Shown: positions 37,945-50,760 of the stretch, piece by piece | How the letters are laid out: each line of letters opens with the position of its first letter | Numbering within the stretch: position 1 is the first letter of the stretch | Assembly (NCBI GenBank): GCA_916048095.2 | Contig: OU696578.1 | Location: forward strand, 671,298 to 735,297 | Direction: 5' to 3' | From: Sacculina carcini | Taxonomy: Eukaryota > Arthropoda > Thecostraca > Sacculinidae | Length of the DNA: 64,000 nucleotides | Notes under the pieces: generated by a model | Seen by the model: the letters and a program-made list of their open reading frames with translations, nothing else | What the model was told of the DNA's origin: nothing | Databases searched by the model: none | Program-made: the position numbers and the translations under genes

Positions 37945-38838
37945 TCAGCTGGGCCGGCGAGAACGGGACAATCTCGGCATCCAGGATCCACTGGCCATCG
38001 TCATGCCAGGATGCTGTCAAGCAGAGTCACGTGCATCAAATTCGTGGCTGAGGTTCTTGTTGGACGGTGTTATGTTGCGGTGATAATGTGATAATTTGCT
38101 TGCACGAGAGAAATAGTTGGTTGTTGAACAGGAGCTGCTTGCATTTGCATACTTTACTGCTTGCTAGACACAGAAATCCAGGTTCTGTTATCATTATATT
38201 CCAGTCTTATTGCTTGCCAGTTTCAGCTGTATCAGCGAATTTCACATGTCGATTAGGGAGATAGTCAGTCGTTGAAGCTTAGACGAGTTTCAACTACGAC
38301 ATCCAAGATAAACATTCATCCAGCCAACCACATCCTGTTCTTCCAATATTCTCAACATTTTGAGACCGCGTAGATCACTGATTGCACTAATAAGCTATTT
38401 CTCATGGAGTTTTCATCTCCATATCGTTAAGAATTGTCCAAGTAAGGTTCCTTTTTCATGCATATGTCCCATGTTTTCATATCAAAACATATCAGTGAAT
38501 ATTGATTTAATTAACGTTAAATTTATTCTTATTTAACGATGGCTCTATATACATTTTACAGGCAAACATTATATCTTCTTTCTCGTGGATTTATGAGTTT
38601 ATTACGTTTTGTATAAACGTTTTCAATTGCAAATTCGTAAAGTTTTTTTTCATATATTTCAAATTTGCTATATTTTTAACACGTGTATAAATCAAGAAAT
38701 GTAACAATTTTTGGTGAATTTTTTTCAACGGTAAATAATTCTGGATGAGTAATTTACCTCATGTATAGATAAGATTTTAACATATACATGTGTAAACGCA
38801 CCAATTCGTCTGTATACATGTGTATGTGCGTGTGTCTG

Positions 38839-38878
<40 letters not shown>

Positions 38879-39306
38879 TGTGTCTGCCTGTGTGTGTGTG
38901 TGTGTGTGCGTGTGTATGTACAATGTGCAATAGTTAATGATAAACCAGAAGTTTTTATCAACATTTTTAAAATTATCATTGAGTCTGCATTTCTAGGTTG
39001 TTGGGTAGCATTTTAAGCTGTCAAAAATGCTAGCGAAATTAACACTGAAACAGCATGTATCATGCGGGCTTACTGACACCAAATATATATTTCAAACTAT
39101 GTCGGAATCAAATTGTTTTCTTATTCAATACACCGGTGAAATCTGAATCTCTGATTATCACTGTGTCGAGGCAATTTGCATGGGTCGTGTTCGGGAACAC
39201 TTGTATCAGTATCATTTATATCAGTTTCTTGTGCCAAAAATATCTGCTTGATCATTGCAAATATTGCCAAATATTGGTCATTTTGCATTGCTCGTTCTTG
39301 TCTATT

Positions 39307-39380
<74 letters not shown>

Positions 39381-39700
39381 GTGTGTGTTTATTTGTTGTC
39401 TTGAGCTTCAATGCTGAGATAGATCATTTACTGTTGTGCCAATACATACGCATCGTGAAAGATCTGTGTTTCCTGTTGTTCTGTCAATTTAGCACGCTTG
39501 GTGTCATATATATTATCAACACTGAACACATTGTAGGCTAAAGAGCCGGAATTTTTCATACAAGGAAGTCTCACTCACGTATTAACACGTGACATACATG
39601 TTTTTTAGAAATATATTGCATGTCTTCACCTGGTTTTGAACAATCTACACACACACATATTAAGTAATTGTTATTATTATTTGAACTATGCGCTTGTAGG
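37945..39700. other. Region downstream of NK1
   Basis: Presumed 3' UTR and AT-rich intergenic DNA. TG microsatellites at 38838-38870 and 38890-38908, and a long one of about 70 bases at 39310-39379. No canonical AATAAA was found close to the stop and no further exon is visible. Confidence 0.5.
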
Positions 39701-39719
39701 AGAACTTTCATTGAGCTAA

Positions 39720-40029
39720 TTCAAGCTCGCAGTGGAGTAATTTGATCCATTTTGTCCTGACTGACAAAACATCGGCCTCGACGGTAATTGAACTGTTGGC
39801 CTCGTCGATAACGACACACTCATTTCAACTGCGGTCCACACACACACTGACACACACACACACTGACACACACACACACACTGCCACACAGAGAGAGACA
39901 CCCCTCCGTCCCCAATCTCAGTCGCTTCATTTATAACAGCGACAAAAGCTGATTTGGCGAATTCGAGCTGGCGCCGAGCATTTTGCACTCTCCGTCAACT
40001 TTGTGATTAATTTCCCACACCTAATGTGT

Positions 40030-40090
<61 letters not shown>

Positions 40091-40270
40091 AGTGTGTGTG
40101 TGTGTGTGTGTGTCAGTGTGAGGCCGTTGGTTGTGGCTGATGACTAGTGAGGGGCAAAAAGCCAACTGATCGGCCATGCCTAGTTAACGCAGTTGAAGCA
40201 ATTTGCATTCAAAATGCACTGGCCAACTGCGCTGGCTTCCTACACTATCATCAACATTGCGCGTGCCAGT
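39720..40270. promoter_or_regulatory. Two unique islands split by TG/CA repeats
   Basis: Island 39720-40015 carries GACAAAAGC (39941-39949) and GTAATTGAAC. Island 40110-40270 carries a run of AATTTGCAT- and GCCAACTG-like words. A TG run (40030-40112) lies between. A cis-regulatory role is inference from composition and position near NK1. Confidence 0.3.
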
Positions 40271-40279
40271 GTGTGTGTT

Positions 40280-40291
40280 AGTGTGTGTGTT

Positions 40292-40350
<59 letters not shown>

Positions 40351-40435
40351 TATATTATGTATATATGTACATAATATATATATACATATAATATATACAT
40401 ATATATATTATATGTATGTTATATATTAGTACTGA
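40280..40435. repeat. (TG)n joined to an AT-rich palindromic tract
   Basis: About 70 bases of TG lead directly into alternating TATATA/ACATAATATA sequence that can pair with itself several times. Likely a hairpin-forming microsatellite. Confidence 0.75.
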
Positions 40436-41057
40436 ATATAAGGTCTGATTGTTTCCTAATTCTGTCTTCTATGTGTATGTGCTTCATGCGTGTGTTTTCT
40501 GTTCTTGTGTCTGTATGTTTCTCCATTGTATGCTGTATGTGTGTTGTTGTGTTGAGCTCTGTTATCTGTGTTTGTGTGTCTGTTGTGTTGTGTTCTCTGT
40601 CTATTTGTTTGAGTGTATGTCTTTGTGTGTCTGTTATGTTGTGTTTTCTGGTTTGTATTTGTGTGTCTATTTTGTTGTGTTTTCTGGTTTGTATTTGTGT
40701 GTCTATTTTGTTGTGATTTGTCAATCTGAGTGTATGTCGTTGTATGCCTGTTGTGTTGTCTTAATGTGTTGTATGTTGTGTTGTCTTCTGTGCTGTATGT
40801 CGGCTTTGCTATCTTATTCAATATGTATGTGTGTGTGCGTGTGCATTTTTGTGTTTTTGAGTATGTAAACGTGAGTGTATGTTCGTGATTGTGCGTATAT
40901 GTACTTGTCTATATGTCTGTTATATGTCTGTTTTGTGTGTGTGTATGGGTGTGTGTATGTAGGTGAGTGTGTGTGTTCGTGATTGTGTATGTGTATGACT
41001 CTTGTGCTTGTGTGTGTGTGTGTGTGTGTTGTGTGTGTGTGTGTGAGTGTGTGTGTG

Positions 41058-41122
41058 AGCGCTTTTGAGACCCTCGGGTGAAAAGCGCGATATAAATGTC
41101 TTAATGTAATGTAATGTAATGT
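41058..41122 (+). mobile_element. L2-like LINE/SINE 3' tail
   Basis: The segment contains GCGCTTTTGAGACCCTCGGG, then AAAAGCGCGATATAAATGTC and a run of TAATG units. This stem-forming tail is familiar from L2-clade LINEs and the SINEs that use them. The sequence 5' of it is plain TG repeat, so the copy is only a tail. Confidence 0.65.
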
Positions 41123-42059
41123 GTGTGTGTGTGTGTGTGTGTGTGTTAGTGTGTGTGTTGTGATTTTACACACCTCATTTGCTTGTCATGCAAACACACA
41201 CACACGCACAAACAGATAGGGTGCAAGTACAGGGCAGATTGCAGATCGAGCGGGACATGAGAAGTGGTGACACATGACAGAAGGACAGACAGACAGACAG
41301 ACCTACAGAGAGAGAGAGAGAGGGATAGAATGAATGTACGAAGAGAAAATGATTGCCCTGTGTGATTGTTTGAAACAAGCTTGACAAGAGACCAACTGGC
41401 CTTCTTGCTAGCTCTCCACCCTCCTCGCAAACAGCACCAGTGCTAATTTGCATACCAACTATACTAACACACGGACAATATGTGTGTGTGTGTGTATAGA
41501 ATAGTGTGAAATGACATGTGTAATCGCCTCTCACACACACACACACATGCACACACAAATGCGTGTTAACGCGTGCACACACAAATGTGCCTTTGTGCCT
41601 TTGTGTTATTTCAGCATGTTTATTTGTGCGTGAGAGGCAATCTGTGCTTGCAAAGATCAAGGCAAAAAACCCTGCACTCGTATTATAAAAACAATTTATC
41701 ACAGGAATTAATTCATTCTTGATTAATCATCTTTTTTGTGCTGTTTTCTGTTGTTAATATAAATATATTCGTTTCATCAAATATATCACAACATTTAAGC
41801 CGTGTTTCAATAGTAATTTTTATATTATACAATATAAATTAGTTCCAATTAGTTCTGATTCCGCTTGGCTCCAATTCATCTTCAAAATGTGTATATTTGG
41901 TCATTTTTGCTATTCTCTCTTTCTTCCTGTTTATATATTTTAGTGATCAAGGTGCATGTGGATGAAAGTCACGCAGTTAACAACGTTTGCGCTCTGTCTT
42001 TTTCACATTTCACTGATATAATTGATAATAATAATAATACAAATCAATTATAACATCTC

Positions 42060-42440
42060 GAGCGCAACTCTAGCTCAATGGACGAAGTCTCGCTACATGA
42101 TGGCCCGATAAAACACTCAATCGTGCGATACACAATGCTGGTATTGACTGGCGTGCGATTGGTATTGGTGGCACTACTGGTGGCGCGTCTGGTGGCGCCA
42201 GAAATTGGCGGCGTTGCTGGTCCCCGGGGTGTCGTTGCAATGGCGGACAAATCGAAAATTCAATTAGTACAAACGACGTGTGTATTACAACGGCCATTGG
42301 TGGGATGTGTCCCGCAGGAGCCTGGCGCCACCAAGCACGCACCACCACTGTGGCCGCGCCACCAACACATCCTGCCACGTCGCCTAATTGACATTCAATA
42401 GCCGGTCAACTCTCACAGACACGATGTCACCAGATGCGTC
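42060..42440. promoter_or_regulatory. Unique GC-rich island before the 14-bp satellite
   Basis: About 380 bases of unique sequence rich in GGCGCC and GTGGCG words, open by chance in several frames on both strands. No homology recognised. Kept as a possible conserved noncoding element. Confidence 0.3.
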
Positions 42441-43368
42441 ATTGGTGGCGTGTCAGTGGTGGCGTGTCAGTGGTGTCGTGTCAGTGATGTGGTATCAGTG
42501 GTGTTGTGTCAGTGATGTCGTGTCAGTGATGTCGTGTCAATGATGTCGTGTCAGTGGTGTCGTGTCAGTGATGTCGTGTCAGTGGTGTCGTGTCAGTGGT
42601 GTAGTGTCAGTGATGTCGTGTCAGTAGTGTCGTGCCAGTGATGTCGTGTCAGTGATGTCGTGTCAGTGGTGTCGTGTCAGTGGTGTAGTGTCAGTGATGT
42701 CGTGTCAGTGATGTCGTGTCAGTGATGTCGTGTCAGTGATGTCGTGTCAATGATGTCGTGTCAGTGGTGTCGTGTCAGTGATGTCGTGTCAGTGGTGTCG
42801 TGTCAGTGGTGTCGTGTCAGTGATGTCGTGTCAGTGGTGTCGTGTCGGTGATGGTAGTGTCAGTGGTGTCGTGTCAGTGGTGTCGTGTCAGTGGTGTCGT
42901 GTCAGTGGTGTCGCGTCAGTTGTGTCGTGTCAGTGAAGTCATGTCAGTGGTGTCGTGTCAGTGGTGTCGTGTCAGTGGTGTCGTGTCAGTGATGTCGTGT
43001 CAGTGGTGTCGTGTCGGTGATGGTAGTGTCAGTGGTGTCGTGTCAGTGGTGTCGTGTCAGTGGTGTCGTTTCAGTGGTCTCGTGTCAGTGATGTCGTGTC
43101 AGTGGTGTCGTGTCAGTGGTGTCGTGTCAGTGATGGTGTGTCAGTGGTGTCGTGTCAGTGATGGTAGTGTCAGTGGTGTAGTGTCAGTGGTGTCGTGTCA
43201 GTGATGTCGTGTCAGTGATGTCGTGCCAGTGATGTCGTGTCAGTGATGTCATGTCAGTGATGTCGTGTCAGTGATGTCATGTCAGTGATGTCGTGTCAGT
43301 GATGTCATGTCAGTGATGTCGTGTCAGTGATGTCATGTCAGTGATGTCGTGTCAGTGATGTCGTCTGT
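42440..43368 (+). repeat. 14-bp satellite, about 66 units
   Basis: Units GTGTCAGTGATGTC and GTGTCAGTGGTGTC alternate irregularly. The last third is dominated by the ATG variant in a two-unit alternation with GTCATGTCAG. Confidence 0.92.
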
Positions 43369-43542
43369 TTTGGTTCAGGCGTGATCCACTTGTTCTGGGC
43401 AAGACAAATGGATGAACCACAAGTGGTGGCGCAGCCAGTGGTGGCGCGGCCAGTGGTGGCGCCGAAGTGTCAGCCATTTTGCGTCGATAATTAGACCGCG
43501 TTGCGTCGGCGGCGACGATGTCGAGTAATTAGAGGCGGTCGC

Positions 43543-43544
43543 TT

Positions 43545-43586
<42 letters not shown>

Positions 43587-43592
43587 GAGGCA
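43543..43592. repeat. (GACA)n tetranucleotide repeat
   Basis: About ten GACA units followed by GGCA units; it lies in a unique GC-rich island (43370-43620). Confidence 0.9.
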
Positions 43593-43647
43593 GGCAGGCG
43601 GGCAGGTCGTCAAACCGCACACTCCATCTCCCACACGTGCTGTGTGG

Positions 43648-43692
<45 letters not shown>

Positions 43693-43739
43693 AGTGTGCA
43701 TGTGAGTGAGTGGGTGTTGTGCAGGGTCGTAGCGAGGCA

Positions 43740-44940
43740 TTAGTGCCAGGGAGGAAACGAGTTTTTTCTCTATTTTTCTGTTTGAAAAGTCAGCGCAATG
43801 TTATTGAATGCAATGCAATTGAATTTTTTCACGAGAATCAACAAACAGTACTGACAAACAGTTCTTCTAAAACCAGAAATAAGTTTATAAAAAATAAAGA
43901 TCTTAAACATAAATTTCTAGCAAAATTTGCTCATTGAATCAATTACAGTTTACCTAAATGACTGCTCTGTTTTTTATAATGACAGCAGCTTTTGTGACTG
44001 CGCTGCTGAAATATAACCGGGCCTACCCAACCAATACCCACAACCCCGTGCCCAAACACCCACACACACACACACACCCACACATGCGCAAGCACTGGTG
44101 ACAAACAAATGAGTCATTGTGGCACTGGTTGTCTAGTCACTGGTTCGGTTCCATCAAAGACACGCCATACCGCGCGTGCATGTGCGTGTGTCACTTGTGA
44201 CGCAGGGTGCGAACACACACGCACAAGCACACGCACACTGACACGCACACAAGCACACTGACACGCTAGGTTTGATGTGAGGGTGTTGTGTGTTGTGTGT
44301 TGTGTCGGCGTTCATCAATGAACACATTATTCCCACCAGAGCTAACGAGCAATGAGTGCGTGTCAGGCAGAGAGAGTATGGGAGACATTGCAGTGAGACA
44401 GAGCATGAGAGCACACGAGATGAGCTTGTTTACGATACTGTTGCCAGGGCGTGTGTGACGTGTGTTTGTGCATACACATGCATAAGTACATATGTAAGAA
44501 TACGCACAGACAATAATAGTTTTGCATTCATGGGCTCAAAATATCAGAGTATAATTATCGGACGAGTGCCCTGAGAAAACTACTGAGTTCTGCTTGTTTG
44601 TCTGCTGATAAGCGGGAACTTGAATATGTGCGACTATTTTCCTTGCGCACATCAACGAAATTATACAAGCTAATTGGTGAAAAATGATCCTAATTGTATA
44701 CGATGGTCTAAGCGAATATTCTCACGAAATCTCGCTTTCAACAACACCAAAGCTCCTAGATATTAATAATAGCGTAGAATAAGAAATAAGCAAATAATAT
44801 TAAAAATGGGCAAATATAATGATAGACAATAATATAATATATTAATAGTATTTAAACGGGCCAGTTGTCGTTGATGGCTAGTTAAAATTCACGTGTAACC
44901 AACATGTACATGTAACGGTACATGACTGTCCTATTTGCGA
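43740..44940. other. Intergenic DNA without recognised features
   Basis: Mostly unique AT-rich sequence with short CA repeats near 44060 and 44210-44260. Nothing coding is seen. Confidence 0.5.
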
Positions 44941-44957
44941 TTCGCTGACAAGTTGAC

Positions 44958-45110
44958 GTATCCATGACAACCAGATTCCAGTGGGCTGTCATGACAACCA
45001 GTTGGCCCGAGGGCTGTCATGACAACCAGTTGGCCCGAGGGTTGTCATGACAACCAGTTAGCCCGAGGGTTGTCATGACAACCAGTTGGCCCGAGGGTTG
45101 TCATGGCAAC
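44958..45110. promoter_or_regulatory. Tandem array of X-box (RFX-type) palindromes
   Basis: Five units at an exact 28-base spacing (44985, 45013, 45041, 45069, 45097), each with GTTGTCATGACAAC or a one-base variant; the last reads GTTGTCATGGCAAC. A sixth site, GTATCCATGACAAC, lies at 44958-44971. These fit the RFX X-box consensus GTNRCC-N(0-3)-RGYAAC within one or two bases. Binding is inferred. Confidence 0.5.
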
Positions 45111-45284
45111 TCCTGACAGTTGGTGTTTTTGCATGTATAATTGAGTTGAAAGTGAGTGTGTCATAGCTAGCATACACTGGCACATTCACTGCTTGTAAAA
45201 TGTAGCACGCAACGCTGGCAGCTAATGAGACAGCCATCTTGAAGCAACCAGCTACACGACATTTGCTCCGTTTTTTTGCGCACA

Positions 45285-45327
<43 letters not shown>

Positions 45328-45914
45328 TTACAAACACACGCACACACACACACACACTGACACACAAACATACATACTTGCACATGTGCGCGACTTTCCA
45401 AAAGCACAGTTATGCTGAAGAAGTGGGTTAAATAAATAATTCAATAGACATATTTAGATATATACTCTTCAACAAATGTACTAAAAAATTAAACACAATT
45501 TTACATCACAGGAAATTTCAATGTGGATATGCTTGAGAAATTTGATTTGTACATAATTATTGTATAATACTATTCTATAAACGTATTCAACCTCCTTCCA
45601 TGTGTGTTTGTATGTCTGTCTGGACATATGTGCATGTGCTTGTGTGTAAGTGTGTGCATGTTTGTATGTGTATGTACGTGTGTGTGTGTGTGTGTGTGTA
45701 GTGATTAGAGCAGTATCATTAGCTGGCTGACACATTTATTGACGCTAGGTGCGCCATATTTGTCTCGGCGGTGGCGTTTGTGGCGCATTTGTCGCTCATC
45801 AGTGTGCAGTTTGGCGCCGATTAATCACATACACACACACACATACACACACACACCATATGTCCATCTACTCACCTGCATACTCCGCCGTTACACTTCT
45901 GCAATTCACGCATG

Positions 45915-45971
<57 letters not shown>

Positions 45972-46590
45972 TCGCACACATGGACGGACAGACAGACAGA
46001 CAGTAGATAGATATGTCATCGGTGGAGGGAATGTGTCGGTTTATCCAGTGAGACCTGATGGTGATGTTTGTCGGATGTCTGGCAGCAGGAGATGAGAGGA
46101 TGAGGCGGGGTAATATGACCACTATTCATTCGTGTTATTCCTGGCGTCATCTGGGCGGTGTGTGTCTGCAGAATAATTGTCAGAGCAAGATACAGAGATG
46201 ATTTCGCACGTGTTCTTGAGCGAATAACCTGCCTGCAATGACAGATTAATTTTACGACAATACTTGTCCTGTTAATTTTATCATGCAAGTTTCGGCTGCT
46301 AAAAAGAAACAATACAAATGTACTCTCAATTCTCTGATTAAAATTTTCATCTAATACTGTTCCATATGCTTGCTTTTTCGTAGTTATTACATTATTTCTT
46401 CCTCTCTATCTCTATTGCACAATGATCCATCATAATTCTGCATTGTTGCATGAGGATATTCTGGCTTTGTTATTCAAATGCACACCCTCCAGTAATCCTT
46501 GCTTCATCGTTGCGCAAACAGTCAATTCAATTGGAGTCAATTAATGCACACCTTTCATCTGTCCTCAAATACAAACACGCACTGCCTTTA
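45111..46590. other. Intergenic DNA with CA repeats and a small island
   Basis: CA repeats at 45283-45360, 45828-45858 and 45915-45970, and a TG run at 45680-45699. A unique island (45720-45830) holds GGCGCCGATTAAT. No coding evidence. Confidence 0.5.
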
Positions 46591-46865
46591 CGCCACCATG
46601 TTCTCGCCACCATTTGCGCGCCACCATTTGCGCGCCACCAGTCACGCGGCCAAATACATAGCCGGCGGCAATGTGGCGGGTGCAAACATTGTAAATATTT
46701 GATCGACGCAACGACGCGGCTCGCTTAGCGTAAATGCATCGTCGAATTAGCTAATCAGAAATGCATGACGCGAGCCGTCGCCAAACCGGCGCACTTGCGG
46801 CGTTTGTGGCGCGGCGTGCGTCGCTTTTGTCTCAATACACGAGCGCCTAGAGACCGTGGTCACAA
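46590..46865. promoter_or_regulatory. GC-rich noncoding island
   Basis: Unique sequence with tandem GCCACCATTTGCGC words near 46606-46640 and GCTTTTGTC at 46823-46831, bounded by a long CA repeat. Regulatory role inferred only. Confidence 0.3.
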
Positions 46866-46868
46866 CTT

Positions 46869-46982
<114 letters not shown>

Positions 46983-47256
46983 CACACCGACAGACAGACA
47001 GACAGACACACACAGACAGACGCATGTATGTTGAGATTCGGCTGAGTCAGGCAGCCATTTGCCAGCGTGTTCAAATATTCATTGCAAACCGCCGGCCGCT
47101 AATGCATGTGGTTTTAGATAAGTGTCTGTTTATATTTATAAGCAACGAGCGGCCAGCGAGAACAAGCAGCAGCAGCAGCAGAGATGAATGAGCAGAGGAG
47201 ATGATTGCAGTGAAGATGCAAGTGAGAACAAAATGATGTAACAATGAAATATCTGC

Positions 47257-47257
47257 G

Positions 47258-47295
<38 letters not shown>

Positions 47296-47790
47296 CCTCA
47301 GATTTTTGGCCGAGCAGCCTCGAGCTGCTGAGGAAAGACACGACACCGACCGGGTTGTTCCACAGGTCCCTGACTGAATTGATTTTGTGTTGGCGTCTGA
47401 GTTGTGTGTGTGTGCTGTGCAGTGTTGCATGATGTGTGTGGTGGTGTGTGGTGCTGAATTGCAATCTGGACAGGTGTCATCGATTGAGTCATTCAGACTT
47501 TTCTGATATGACAGAAGGGCAGGATGATGACCGCATCTCAACCTGGCCAGATGCACCTTGTTTTCGCGTGTGAGTGTTTTTTTCTGATTTGCGTGCGATC
47601 TCTGTGTGTATGTGTTTCTTGATTGATGTGCGTGGGGGAGCTGGTGCAAGTAATGTGAGAATTTGTCTGTGGTAAAGTGTGCTTGGTGTTGTTTTTATGT
47701 TTGTGCTTGTGTTTTCTTGTGTTGTGAGGTGATTTAGTGGGTGTGCTGTGTTGGTGACTGCTGCTGCGAGTGTTTGTGTGCCTCTCATGT
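47257..47790 (-). mobile_element. 3' fragment of a non-LTR retrotransposon (LINE)
   Basis: The minus strand encodes the C-terminal end of a LINE polyprotein: NKVHLARLRCGHHPALLSY, then the zinc-knuckle-like CPDCNSAPHTTTHIMQHC. This arrangement is common after the reverse transcriptase of arthropod and other invertebrate LINEs. The frame shifts upstream of about 47575 and the reverse transcriptase itself is absent, so this is a 5'-truncated, inactive copy. It ends in an (AAC)n tail of about 12 units (47257-47294 on the plus strand as GTT), which marks the 3' end. Confidence 0.7.
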
Positions 47791-47939
47791 CTAGGTGGTG
47801 TGTCAGTTTTGGGATTTTTGTTTCGTGAAGGAGGTGGTTTATTGATATTGTTGCTGTTGTTGTTTATTATGTCGTAGGCAATTAGAATGGTGTATGAAAT
47901 ATACGTTTTAAATTGTTCAGTCCTCAAATTGCTCGTAAT

Positions 47940-50330
47940 TCGGAATATCAGAGACAGTATATATTTACATAGTGTTCATAAAGCAGTTGTTAATTATATT
48001 TGATAATGTTGATTGGTGGATTATATGTGGAAGAGATTCATACTTGCAAAAGTGTCGTTAACTCGATAACTTTTATAAACAAGTTATTTGTATGTTTGTC
48101 TGCGGAACATATTTATCACTGAGAGTATGAAAATTATTTGCACGTATTAGACAAATATATATCGCATTTTCTGCAATTAACAGCTGTGTGTGTGTGTTTA
48201 TTGCACCAGACACTAATGAGTTAAGGACTTAAAGACTTTTCAAGCGCAATTTTTCGTCAGATGTATACTTGACGTGGCGTGTTTGGTTTGCAATCTCGTG
48301 GGATATGAGCGAATGCCTCGTCAATTTGCTTCACACGGGGCTCATTCACTGCAGGCTCGACTATTAAGCGGGATGTCTTCTCGAGCGCTACTTCTAATCT
48401 ACGTATCTGAGCCAAGTGGAGACTATTTGGATTCTAACAGACCTGAATTAAACGCTCACTGGCTTGCAGAATTTTTGCACATCGACTTTGAAAGAGGTCT
48501 TGATTAAGTGTTGTCTGTGCTGGGTGTCGCTAGTAAGGTGATGACTTGAGATGGAGGTGTTTGAGTGAGTCTGAAAGGACTCACCATCTCACTCATCAAT
48601 TAGCATATTAATCAAGCCTATACCGAGCCAGCCTATTGTTCATCCCCAGCGCAGCGTCAACAATCAACCAATTAAGCTTGGCAAACAATTAAGTCATTAC
48701 CCAATCTCCATTCAGACCATATACTAATGAGATTTCCAGGCTTTTTAGCTTAACTGGAGAATCCGTTTGTCTTGCAGAACAATGCTTATGTGTGCGTTAT
48801 GCAAATCACTGATACAAATACTGCGTAATTACTGCGGAATTTCAAGAATAAAACAGAAAAAATATTGTAAAATTATAAGTTGGATTTTTTCTGAAATTTT
48901 GTTAAAGAAAAATTTGCAGAACCGATAATCTATTTATTTTTTGGTTTTTGCTATATTTCATATAGAAACACAATAGACGCCATATTATTGTTAATATTGT
49001 ATATATTTTTCTCATCACTTCTTCAAGCATGGACAAGAAGGAAAATTGAACATTAGCTAATATTTCGCTCAGATCAAAATATTCTCTCATGGTGAATTAT
49101 TGCCAATTTTTACTGTTAAAATGTAATTGAGTAATCATGTTATTATGCACATATTTTTTACCATAATCTGGTTTCAGTTTTATGACAAAAAATGTTTAAA
49201 ACTGACATACTTGGACGACGATGATATAAATGTGTAATATATAAATATAAATCTGAGATGATATAAATCTGTAAATAATCAGTGATGTTTCGACGTTTCG
49301 AGAGACTATCGACTGATTCAGCAGTGTGCCTATATTGGTTGTAATTATTTTCATCTTGTTACGATGTCACTGTCTTTTTTTTACGTTGTCTCTATTCATT
49401 GTAAAGGGCCCACGTGAAAAAAAGCGCATGCTTATGTGGGTCCCTGTCACAACGATTGTGTAAATTATTATACATGATATGATATGAATGTGTAAAAAAC
49501 GTGCAAATTATAAAACGTTGCATGGCGAGTTTAATTTTTACTTTGATATTTTTTTGCCGGGTTGTTTGTGTTAATATCAGCTGGTAAATTCGTGGCAAAG
49601 TTGACAATTAGGCGTACTCATTTACTCTGCCTCGTGTTCTCCCCTCCTCTGTCTGTCTGCCGTAATCAGTGTGGCAATTATCTGCGTGTTAATCACGACC
49701 TCAGCACGAGATAATGATGGCGGACATCCTCTCAACAGCGTCACTGCTCGTCTAGTGTCTTCAAGCTCGCTGATTCCGTCTCAACACCCACCATGCTCAT
49801 ATGCAATCATTGCATTAATTGTATCGAGCCATTCACATATGGATGCATGTGTTATGTAGCTGTGTATATACAATAGGAATATCATATTTAACATGAGAAT
49901 TACAAAGTGCCCTGGACTAATTTACACTCATAAAATTCTTATATCCCTGATTTGATTATTGCCTGTAATTTATTTGAAATTATTCTTGGTTATTTTGAGC
50001 TGCTCAGTAATTGGCTGAACAAGCGAATATTTCGTGCATTATTGCTGACACCGCCTCTGTCACAGTGTATTGACGAGCCGGGCCAATGTGCGCCGAATAA
50101 GTCTCGCTTGTGATTGGCCGGCGCGCGTTCAGGTGGTTCTGCTCGTGTCAGATCGCCGTGAAATTGGCCCCGGGCGACTAATGGCTCTCGGCTGGGCGCG
50201 CGCTATTTTCTGCTTCAACTGGCAATGTTGCGACGAGCTGCGCCGCGATGGCCGCCGTAAAAAGGCGGGTGCGTCGTTTATGTCGCGTGCTAGCAATCCC
50301 ATACTGGCGCAGTTCAGACAGACAGCCTCA
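47940..50330. other. Second gene desert with conserved-element-like stretches
   Basis: Unique, repeat-poor DNA. Two parts look constrained by composition: 48590-48770, dense in AATTA/ATTAAT homeodomain-like words, and 50040-50345, CpG-rich with a TGATTGGCC inverted CCAAT box. Short open frames such as 48274-48507 match nothing I know. Confidence 0.4.
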
Positions 50331-50379
50331 GGTCAGCCTGATATGGAATGACAATAGTCTGGTCGATCTAGAGATTGCA

Positions 50380-50580
50380 TGAGGACATTGCAACGTGATA
50401 TTGCAAGGCCGCTGTGACGGTAGTTAACCAGATCAACAAACCAGAACGATTGAGGTGATTGCACGAATTTATTGCAACAAAGAAGCCGCCGCCTATGTTG
50501 CAAGGCGTTGAACGACAAGACTGATAATGCTGTCTCCCTGAGAAGTTGCAATAATGCATTCAACATAAATATAATGCAAC
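50380..50580. other. Cluster of TTGCAA/ATTGCAAC words
   Basis: At least seven TTGCAA or ATTGCA words on both strands occur in 200 bases downstream of gene A. They resemble C/EBP or octamer half-sites. Function unknown. Confidence 0.35.
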
Positions 50581-50760
50581 AAAAATTTAATAACGACAGC
50601 AAGAAAACAAATGATAAATTTGAAAATGTTCTCTTATAGAAAACACAATGATAGAATAATAACAAAAATCTATTTTTTATCAATACACAGATAATCGCAA
50701 TGTTAAGGATAATATTAATATGAGAGAACATAGTGAGCCATCATCAGGTGTTCGTCTTGG

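Noticed and set aside
48274-48507. 77-codon frame in the second desert
   Set aside because: No homology, no start context, and the region looks like a noncoding conserved element.
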